In this document: one piece after another, positions 52,512 through 58,299 of the stretch
Layout: every line of letters starts with the position of its first letter
How positions within the stretch are numbered: position 1 is the stretch's first letter
NCBI GenBank assembly: GCA_937907415.1
Contig: CALCHY010000399.1
Location: 1 to 58,299 of the forward strand
Length of the DNA stretch: 58,299 bases
Origin: an uncultured Trueperaceae bacterium
Lineage (GTDB): Bacteria > Deinococcota > Deinococci > Deinococcales > Trueperaceae
Reading direction: 5' to 3'
Program-made: the position numbers and the translations under genes
The notes under the pieces: generated by a model
The model's database searches: none
Told to the model about the DNA's origin: nothing
What the model saw: only the letters and a program-made list of their open reading frames with translations

Positions 52512-54179
52512 CTACGCTTCTACGCGGTTCTTGCCGAGGCGTTTCGCTTCGTAGAGGCGCGAGTCCGCCCGCATCAGCAGTGAGGCCTCGTCGTCATACG
52601 GATCGGCGGTGGCCAAGCCGACACTCGCGGTGATGGCAATACCGTGCGCCTCCAAGGTTCGCGAAGCGACGGCCTCCAGCACCTTGTTCCCTACGCTCGA
52701 AGCGCCCGCCACGTCCGTTTCGGGCAGGAGCACGACGAACTCCTCGCCCCCAATGCGCGCAACCATGTCGATCTCGCGGGTGCACGCAAGCATCGCCTCG
52801 GCCGCGGCCCTCAGGATGCCGTCTCCGACGACGTGCGTGTAGGTGTCGTTCACGCGCTTGAAGTCGTCCAGGTCGACCATCAACAGGCTAAGAGGCCTGT
52901 CGAGGCGCTTGGAGCGCAGGAGTTCGGCTGATAACCGCTCCTCGAAGGCGCGGCGGTTGGCGAGGCCCGTGAGGTCGTCCGTGCGCGTGAGGCGCTGCAG
53001 GCGTGCCGCTTGCGCCTCGAGTCGCTCATGCAGCTCGCGGAGGTCAGCGTACGCGCGGGCCAACTCGACGTTGCGTAAGCGGTCGATCTCGCGGTCCTTA
53101 CGAACGCGCTCGAGGTCGAGCTGCACCTGAAGTATCTGCGTCCTGCGGTCGGACAACTGCCTCAAGGTCCGGTTGTTCAGGTCGTGAAAGCTCTGGAAGT
53201 GCGAGAGGGACTGCTCCCAGCGCCCCAGCGACCTCAGTGCTTCCGACATCACTCGGTGAGCTTCTGCCGCCTCGACCGGCGCGCCGCTCGCCGTGCCGCG
53301 CGCCACGGCCTCAGCCAGCGGGACGAGCGCCAGTTCGGGCTGCCCGCGGGCGACGTACACGCGCCCGAGGCCGATGAGCGCTTCACACTGCACGAGTTCG
53401 CGCATCTCAGGCGACACGCGCTTCAGGCACTCCTCGAAGTACCCCTGCGCTTCGTCGAGCAGGCCCTCGTCTGTGCTGAGCTCGCCGAGGCTGAGTAAGG
53501 CGAGGCGCTGCCCGTACGAGTCGGAACTGTCGTAGCTCTCCTGAAAGACGGCGCGGGCGCTAGCGACGTCGCCGACGGCGCGGTGGGCCTCACCGATTAT
53601 GCGCAAGGCAGTCGAGCGGTCGCGCTGAGCGACGGGTGAGGTCGACGAGTTCGCTAGGGCGCGCTGCGCGTACTCCAAGGCGGTGTCTACCTGACCGAGG
53701 TCGAGGTAGGTGCGGGCGATGCCGTTCAGCGGTCCCGCTATGGCTCCTGGCCGGATCTTCTCCAAAGTGTCGAGGGCCTCGAACTGGTTGGCTAACGCTT
53801 GTTGGTAGAGCCCGACGGCGTGATAGCACCAACCCAACCCCATGACGGCAAGCGCGGCGCCGGCATCGTCGTCGAGGTGACGCTTGACGTGCAGCTCGAG
53901 CTGCGCCACCTGCAACGAGGCCATGTAGTCTGCTTGGCGGAAAGTGCAGATCGCGAGGGCGGTTGCTGTGCGCGCCACCGCCTCCTGGTCGCCGGAGTCT
54001 AGCTGCGCGAGGCGCTCGTCCCAAGTGGCGGGAACCGCGCTTGGGTCGATGGAGGCGAGGGCGAGGGCCTCGTAACCGAACGCTAGCGCATCGTCGTACC
54101 TGAACTCGTTGCAGGCGGTTGCGGCCGCCGCTGCGAGCGTACGTACGCGTTCACTTTGTCGTCCCACATCTTGCGGCAT
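52512..54179 (-). CDS. TPR-GGDEF diguanylate cyclase
   Basis: A 555-aa cytoplasmic signalling protein. Residues about 10-330 are tetratricopeptide repeats, 330-385 a coiled coil (QVQLDLERVRKDREIDRLRN), and 390-555 a GGDEF domain. The catalytic site is GGEEF (477-481) and an RxxD inhibitory site (REID) sits five residues before it, so it should be an active, product-inhibited cyclic-di-GMP synthase. No membrane span or receiver domain: the TPR part probably senses a protein or peptide partner. A TAATAAT -10 candidate lies about 40 bp upstream. Confidence 0.92.
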   Translation of the reverse strand: MPQDVGRQSERVRTLAAAAATACNEFRYDDALAFGYEALALASIDPSAVPATWDERLAQLDSGDQEAVARTATALAICTFRQADYMASLQVAQLELHVKRHLDDDAGAALAVMGLGWCYHAVGLYQQALANQFEALDTLEKIRPGAIAGPLNGIARTYLDLGQVDTALEYAQRALANSSTSPVAQRDRSTALRIIGEAHRAVGDVASARAVFQESYDSSDSYGQRLALLSLGELSTDEGLLDEAQGYFEECLKRVSPEMRELVQCEALIGLGRVYVARGQPELALVPLAEAVARGTASGAPVEAAEAHRVMSEALRSLGRWEQSLSHFQSFHDLNNRTLRQLSDRRTQILQVQLDLERVRKDREIDRLRNVELARAYADLRELHERLEAQAARLQRLTRTDDLTGLANRRAFEERLSAELLRSKRLDRPLSLLMVDLDDFKRVNDTYTHVVGDGILRAAAEAMLACTREIDMVARIGGEEFVVLLPETDVAGASSVGNKVLEAVASRTLEAHGIAITASVGLATADPYDDEASLLMRADSRLYEAKRLGKNRVEA

Positions 54180-54265
54180 ACGCGAGTAGCCTGTCCTCCG
54201 AACTGCTAGCGCTGCCCATTATTACCGAGGGCGAGGGGCTAGATACCCCCTGGGTTGGGGACGGC

Positions 54266-55267
54266 CTAGGTCCAGCGGTCTGCGTACTCGGGGCTAGCCG
54301 TGACTGGCAACCGCGCGCGGAGGAAGTCGCGCTCGCTCTCCAACCACTCTGGCAACTTGAACGCCAAGCCGAGCTCATCCGCTGGTTCGTCGACCGTGAA
54401 GCCGGGCGCGTCCGTTGCTACTTCAAGCACGGCACCGCCCGGCTCCTTGAAGTACACGGACTTGAAGTAGTGGCGGTTCTTGATGGGCGTCGGCGTGAGG
54501 CCCTCCGCTAGCAGGCGCTCACGGACTTCCTCGAGATCGGCCGCACTCGACCGCAACGCAAAGTGGTGGATGCTCCCGGTACCTAGTCGGGCTGGCGATG
54601 CGGACGGCACTTCGAGCAGGTCGACGTAGCCGCCCGCAGGGTAGGAGACGGCGTTCGGCAGGGCGGTCTGCGCGGCGCCAGGCGCCAGGCGCACGGCGCG
54701 TGCGCCGCCAGCCACTCGGTCCTCGCTGACCACCTGCAGGCCAAGGGCGCCGGTCAGTACTGCCACGGTCTTGTCTAGCTGCGGTGCGGCCACGGATACG
54801 CTGTGCAGGCCCTGTAGCGCCATGGTGTCCGAAACGGGGGCGCCGGGCCAGTTGAGGGCGCGGATGCCCGTCTCGCCCTCTGCGAGCTCTAGCGGCGTGC
54901 CGTCCGGGTCGAGGAAGGCCACTACGGCCTGACCGAAGCGCTCGGCGGTGGTGAACGAGATCTGGTGGTCGGTAAGTCGTTGGCGCCAAGCGTCAAGCGC
55001 GCCTACGGGCACGCGGAAGGCGACGGCCGTCGTTTCGCCTGCCCCGCGCACTGCTGGGCCGGCGCCCGCCCATGGGAAGAACGTGATCACGGTACCTGGC
55101 TGCCCGAGCGGGCCGCCGAAGTACAAGTGGTACGTCTGCGGGTCGTCGTAGTTGACGGTGCGCTTGACGAGCCTGAGGCCAAGGAGCCTCACGTAGTACT
55201 CGATGTTGGCTTGCGGCCGGCCGGCGATGGCCGTTACGTGGTGGAGGCCCGTGCTTGCGAACGACAT
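54266..55267 (-). CDS. ring-cleaving dioxygenase, VOC/glyoxalase family
   Basis: A 333-aa protein with two vicinal-oxygen-chelate repeats, as in bacterial ring-cleaving dioxygenases and PcpA/MhqO-type enzymes. It shows GLHHVTAIAG (first metal His), LVKRTVNYDDPQTYHLYFG, and the second module GLHSVSVAAP, then IHHFALRSS, with HYFKSVYFKEPGGAVLEVATD near the end (metal Glu). The likely substrate class is hydroquinones or catechols; the precise substrate is unknown. The ATG at 55267 lies 7 nt after an extended -10 box, so the upstream open frame is not coding. Confidence 0.86.
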   Translation of the reverse strand: MSFASTGLHHVTAIAGRPQANIEYYVRLLGLRLVKRTVNYDDPQTYHLYFGGPLGQPGTVITFFPWAGAGPAVRGAGETTAVAFRVPVGALDAWRQRLTDHQISFTTAERFGQAVVAFLDPDGTPLELAEGETGIRALNWPGAPVSDTMALQGLHSVSVAAPQLDKTVAVLTGALGLQVVSEDRVAGGARAVRLAPGAAQTALPNAVSYPAGGYVDLLEVPSASPARLGTGSIHHFALRSSAADLEEVRERLLAEGLTPTPIKNRHYFKSVYFKEPGGAVLEVATDAPGFTVDEPADELGLAFKLPEWLESERDFLRARLPVTASPEYADRWT

Positions 55268-55274
55268 GACGTAG

Positions 55275-55280
55275 AGCGTA
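55275..55280 (-). promoter_or_regulatory. extended -10 box, leaderless start of VOC gene
   Basis: TGCTACGCT on the minus strand (TGnTANNNT), with TACGCT at 55275-55280 and 7 nt to the ATG. Confidence 0.55.
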
Positions 55281-55313
55281 GCAAGGGGCACGCCTCCGCT
55301 GCCCGCGCCCGGG

Positions 55314-55319
55314 TACCGT
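55314..55319 (+). promoter_or_regulatory. -10 box, leaderless start of thioredoxin-like gene
   Basis: TACCGT on the plus strand, 6 nt before the ATG at 55326; no ribosome site. Confidence 0.55.
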
Positions 55320-55325
55320 AGCGCC

Positions 55326-55793
55326 ATGAGGTTGCCGTGGCCAACGGAGTTCGTAACGGGTTCCATGGCGCCGCCACCGTGGGAACCGGCGGGCGCTTCG
55401 GACCGGAAGGCCGCGACCATCGCCATGTTCTTCAACCTCGAGTGCCCCGGCTGCGTTTCACGCGGCGTGCCGTTCCTCAAGCGCCTCGGCGCCGTGCACG
55501 GCGACAAGGTGCGCACCTTGCTCGTGCACACGAGCTACGGTCACCGGCTGCTCGAGCGCGACGAGGTCGTGCCAACCCTCGTGCGCTTCGCGAACGACTA
55601 CGCGCGCCTGACCATGCCGGTGGCGCTCGACCTCTCCGGGGACCTGGCGCGCGCGTGGGGCGTCGAGGGCACGCCGCACACGTACGTGTTCGACGCTAGC
55701 GGCGACCTGCAGCGTTCCCTCTTCGGATCGCAAGACAACGCCCGCACGCGCATCGAGTACCTCCTCGAGGAGCTGACGAGTGGGGTGGCATAG
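55326..55793 (+). CDS. thioredoxin-like protein with CPGC motif
   Basis: A 155-aa cytoplasmic protein with a thioredoxin fold. The redox motif is CPGC in FNLECPGCVSRGVPFL (about 37-52) and the cis-proline region is GTPHTYVFD (about 116-124). No signal peptide or membrane segment, unlike CcmG or TlpA. It probably works as a disulfide reductase or peroxide-related redox protein; the partner is unknown. Divergent from the VOC gene across 58 bp. Confidence 0.8.
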   Translation: MRLPWPTEFVTGSMAPPPWEPAGASDRKAATIAMFFNLECPGCVSRGVPFLKRLGAVHGDKVRTLLVHTSYGHRLLERDEVVPTLVRFANDYARLTMPVALDLSGDLARAWGVEGTPHTYVFDASGDLQRSLFGSQDNARTRIEYLLEELTSGVA

Positions 55794-55814
55794 CGAAGTG
55801 TGCAACCGCTGCTA

Positions 55815-55844
55815 TTGAACTGACCCGCGCCGTTCGGCTAAGAT
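55815..55844 (+). promoter_or_regulatory. promoter of rplS
   Basis: TTGAAC (55815-55820), an 18-nt spacer, TAAGAT (55839-55844). It gives an rplS leader of about 140 nt with several potential stem-loops, which could hold L19 autoregulation. Confidence 0.6.
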
Positions 55845-55992
55845 AGCAAGGCTTGACGCACGGAGGCTAGCTCGTCCGGTGGCAAACGCCTGTCAAAGCC
55901 GCTGCCAACCACCTCCCAAATGCGTCCGTTGCGGGCAGAAAAGCGCCGTGGCGTTCAGTTCGACCGTGCTGGTCGACGACCTGGAGACGAAG

Positions 55993-56406
55993 ATGAAGTA
56001 CAACAAAGGCGCCATCCTGCGCTCTATCGAGCAACCTTACTTGCGTAACGACCTCCCGGACTTCGATACCGGCGATACCGTCCGCGTCGACTACAAAGTC
56101 GTCGAAGGCGCCCGCACCCGCGTGCAAGCCTTCGAGGGCGTTGTCATCGCCCGCAAGAACGGCAAGGGCGCGCGCAGCACCATCACGGTTCGCAAGGTCT
56201 CGTTCGGTGAGGGCGTCGAACGCGTTTTCCCCGTCAACTCGCCCCTGATCGAGAACATCGTGGTCGTGCGCCGTGGCCGCACGCGCCGCGCGAAGCTCTA
56301 CTACCTGCGCGAACTTCGCGGCAAGGCCTCGCGCCTCAAGACCGACGTCGCGCGCCAGGAGCGCGACCGCGCCGTTGCGCGCGCCGCCAAGGCCGACAAA
56401 GAGTAA
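55993..56406 (+). CDS. rplS: 50S ribosomal protein L19
   Basis: A 137-aa L19. The open frame begins at 55879, but the ATG at 55993 (GGAGA site 6 nt upstream) gives the family N-terminus [20 protein letters not shown]. Core segments: [37 protein letters not shown] and [20 protein letters not shown] basic/alanine tail of about 20 residues follows. It stands outside the usual rpsP-rimM-trmD-rplS cluster. Confidence 0.95.
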   Translation: MKYNKGAILRSIEQPYLRNDLPDFDTGDTVRVDYKVVEGARTRVQAFEGVVIARKNGKGARSTITVRKVSFGEGVERVFPVNSPLIENIVVVRRGRTRRAKLYYLRELRGKASRLKTDVARQERDRAVARAAKADKE

Positions 56407-56427
56407 CCAACCGACCTCAGCTCGAGA

Positions 56428-56466
56428 AAGCGCCCCCTCACCGCGCAGGTGAGGGGGCGCTTCCTT
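56428..56466. terminator. terminator after rplS
   Basis: A 15-bp perfect stem (56428-56442 with 56448-56462), a 5-nt loop, then CCTTGT. It lies between convergent rplS and the HD-domain gene and may serve both. Confidence 0.85.
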
Positions 56467-56483
56467 GTGCCTGTGCGCTTGAC

Positions 56484-58004
56484 CTAGTCGACGACGACGA
56501 TGGCGTTCGGGTCGAAGGTGCGCGGCGCCAAGACGGCCGCCGCCGTAGGGGTAGCGAGGAAACGCTCCAAGCCGCTGAGCGCGGCTCTGCTGAGACCACC
56601 GCTGCGCTCGGTCTCTTGCCGCAGCACACCAAGCGCCTCGTCGAACGTGCGGCGTTCACGGTGCGGCCTCGGGGCGGTCATGGCCTCGAACTTCTCGGCC
56701 AGGCTGAGGAGCGTGGCGATGACCTCTTCGCGCTGCTCTGGCGCGAGCGGGGTCAGGGTGGCATCCATGGCGGTAGCGGGCTCGAAGCCACTGTAAGTCT
56801 CGGTTACGGGCGCCAGATCCGCCAAGTCAAGGACTCCCTTGAGGGAGCCTCGCAGGAGCGGGCGGCCTGACCGCACGAGCTCGATCTCGGTGTCGGAAAG
56901 GGTCCTGTGGCTGTCAAGCACCTCGGTCGGCGTGGCGAGGCGCGCCAAGTCGTGGAGCAGCGCGGCACGCTTGAGGCGCCGCAGCGCCGCCTGGCCTAAC
57001 TGCAGCGGGGCGTCTAGTTGCAGCCCGGCGCCGACAGCTAGTTCTCGCACGCGTTCTGAGTGGCGGTAAGTCCATGGCGATTTCGCGTCGATGAAGCGCG
57101 CGAAGCCGCTGAGAAGCCGGTCGACGCGAGAGGCGGAGGCGTACCCGCGGCCAGTTGGTTCGGCCTCGAGCGCGACCTGCTCGATGTCGTGCGCTCCGAG
57201 CGCCTCGACGAACCTAGGGTCATCTAGGAGCAGGGCGGCGTGAGACACTAGACTAGGGTCGAGTTGATTGCCGGCCAGTCGCCCAAGCTGCGCGCTGGCG
57301 AGCGCGACGCCGCCCTCGAACCAGGCGCTTACGAGGGCCTGCGCCACGTTGAGAACGCGACCGCTGAGGGCCACACCCTCGCCTGCTTGGGCCTCAGGGC
57401 GACCGCGGCCGTCCCAGCGCTCGTTCTGCGCGAGGATGGCGTCCGCCGTCCCGCGGTTGAAGCCCATGTCGAGCGCGATGGAGGCGCCGGTGCGACCACG
57501 CAAGCGCTCGATCTGAACCGGACCCCTTGCGCTGCCGAAGGTGATGTCGATGAAGCTCGCCAACCGTTGCCGCCACGGCCCCTCTGAACGTAGCAGCGGC
57601 AGGGCGACGCGCAACGAACCCCTGAGCGAGCTCAGGTCGGCAGAGTGCAGTTCCCTGTAGACGGCGCGGCTGCCAGGGCCGAAGGTATGCAGGGCCTTCG
57701 AGCGCGCAGCGGTGGCGCCAAGGTCTTTCAGGAGCGCCGCGTAGTAAGTGTCAGTCAGCGCCGTCCTGTCGAAGCCAAGTCGCTGACCTAACTGCACGGC
57801 AACGAACGCTGTTCTAAGCGCGTGGGTGGCTGGCAAGCCCTCGGCCATGTCGATGGCGGGCGTCAGCGGGATAAGCAGCGCCGCTAAGCGCGGGGCGCCA
57901 TTCGGGTCGCGGGTAGGAGCAGCCGTAGCGGCCACCCTGCTGGAAGGCAGCCGGTCGGGGGCAGGTGGCCGGGAAGCAGAAGCGGTGTCACGGCCTAAGG
58001 TCAT
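56484..58004 (-). CDS. HD-GYP-type phosphohydrolase, tandem and degenerate
   Basis: A 506-aa cytoplasmic protein with two HD-GYP-like halves. First half (about 45-270): the HD pair is changed to KD in LLKDLGATA, but the later ERWDGRGRPEA matches the HxxxGxGYP-like region. Second half (about 310-480): HSERVRELA and a true HD in LLHDLARLATPTEVLD, but the GYP segment is missing. HD-GYP proteins usually degrade cyclic-di-GMP; with each half incomplete, this may be a sensor or a composite active site. It is monocistronic, with a Pho-box-like repeat and a CACAAT box 6 nt before its ATG. Confidence 0.82.
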   Translation of the reverse strand: MTLGRDTASASRPPAPDRLPSSRVAATAAPTRDPNGAPRLAALLIPLTPAIDMAEGLPATHALRTAFVAVQLGQRLGFDRTALTDTYYAALLKDLGATAARSKALHTFGPGSRAVYRELHSADLSSLRGSLRVALPLLRSEGPWRQRLASFIDITFGSARGPVQIERLRGRTGASIALDMGFNRGTADAILAQNERWDGRGRPEAQAGEGVALSGRVLNVAQALVSAWFEGGVALASAQLGRLAGNQLDPSLVSHAALLLDDPRFVEALGAHDIEQVALEAEPTGRGYASASRVDRLLSGFARFIDAKSPWTYRHSERVRELAVGAGLQLDAPLQLGQAALRRLKRAALLHDLARLATPTEVLDSHRTLSDTEIELVRSGRPLLRGSLKGVLDLADLAPVTETYSGFEPATAMDATLTPLAPEQREEVIATLLSLAEKFEAMTAPRPHRERRTFDEALGVLRQETERSGGLSRAALSGLERFLATPTAAAVLAPRTFDPNAIVVVD

Positions 58005-58010
58005 GAGACG

Positions 58011-58045
58011 ATTGTGTAGCGAGTTTTCTTACAGAGAACTTACAG
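58011..58045 (-). promoter_or_regulatory. Pho-box-like direct repeat and -10 box of HD-domain gene
   Basis: On the minus strand CTGTAAG occurs twice with a 4-nt gap (58039-58045 and 58028-58034), an 11-bp period. Eleven nt further comes CACAAT (58011-58016), 6 nt before the ATG. The layout matches OmpR/PhoB-family promoters, where the second repeat replaces the -35 box. Confidence 0.5.
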
Positions 58046-58133
58046 TGGTCACTTTCTCCCATGCCTGACGCGGGTAAGGAGCTCAAGGCTGCGCGCAGCG
58101 CAAGCGCGCGCCCCCCGACTGAAGGCACGGCGG

Positions 58134-58163
58134 TTGACACCCTACAGCCCGCATCTATACACT
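58134..58163 (+). promoter_or_regulatory. promoter of tRNA-Ala gene
   Basis: TTGACA (58134-58139) followed by TATACACT: either TATACA (16-nt spacer) or TACACT (18-nt spacer) could be the -10 box. It lies about 60 bp before the tRNA. Confidence 0.65.
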
Positions 58164-58222
58164 AGCGTTCGCCCGCCCGACCGCAGCGGTCTAGTTGCGA
58201 GGGCGGTTTCAAGCGAGTTCGT

Positions 58223-58298
<76 letters not shown>

Positions 58299-58299
58299 C

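Noticed and set aside
54119..54511. 130-aa open frame on the plus strand across the VOC/GGDEF junction
   Set aside because: Antisense to two supported genes and lacks a start signal.

Overview
The window is 58.3 kb of GC-rich, gene-dense bacterial chromosome with no sign of phage, insertion sequences or CRISPR. I infer a member of the Deinococcota, most likely the Truepera/Trueperaceae side. The reasons are a glutaminyl-tRNA synthetase carrying a GatB/YqeY-type C-terminal tail (known in Deinococcus), a DnaJ without the zinc-finger domain (as in Thermus), and many genes whose start codon lies only 6-7 nt after a TANNNT -10 box (leaderless transcription, well documented in Deinococcus). The taxonomy is inference; no rRNA gene is present.

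Layout. 1-3.9 kb: end of a BMP-type (nucleoside-like) ABC importer operon (ATPase, two permeases, binding protein). 4.0-9.5 kb: a YCII protein, then a peptide ABC importer (binding protein and two permeases, no ATPases) followed by a serine hydrolase. 9.7-14.4 kb: protein-folding cluster dnaK-grpE-dnaJ-parvulin isomerase. 14.4-17.7 kb: pdxH, a DUF255 thioredoxin-domain protein, and a small membrane protein. 17.8-23.6 kb: AddB/AddA-like helicase-nuclease pair and a convergent gene of unknown function with nuclease-like motifs. 23.7-27.6 kb: an 86-aa orphan, a class A beta-lactamase fold protein, an RGG-tailed cold-shock protein, DoxX and nagA. 27.6-34.1 kb: glnS and the translation/lipid cluster rpsB-tsf-pyrH-frr-cdsA. 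34.2-39.6 kb: an exported TPR protein, the heme A/cytochrome oxidase assembly genes ctaA-ctaB-surf1, and transaldolase.

39.7-48.3 kb holds a complete System I cytochrome c maturation operon in the order ccdA-ccmA-ccmB-ccmC-ccmD-ccmE-ccmF-ccmG-ccmH-(ccmI fused to a cytochrome c)-Rieske. Its genes overlap almost throughout, and ccmD (43 aa) is included. Together with ctaA/ctaB/surf1 it gives the cell the means to build c-type cytochromes and a heme-A oxidase. 48.5-51.4 kb: an SsuABC/TauABC-like importer that diverges from the ccm operon through a symmetric promoter/operator region. 51.4-55.3 kb: an operon of a VOC dioxygenase, a TPR-GGDEF diguanylate cyclase and a lysylphosphatidylglycerol-synthase-type membrane protein. 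55.3-58.3 kb: a thioredoxin-like protein, rplS, a degenerate HD-GYP-type protein behind a Pho-box-like direct repeat, and tRNA-Ala(GGC).

The most interesting observations are the recurrent leaderless promoter architecture, the CcmI-cytochrome c fusion with a Rieske partner, the mirror-image promoter at 48.44-48.47 kb, the Pho-box-like repeat at 58.03 kb, and the unrecognised nuclease/winged-helix-like gene that overlaps the addA 3' end.
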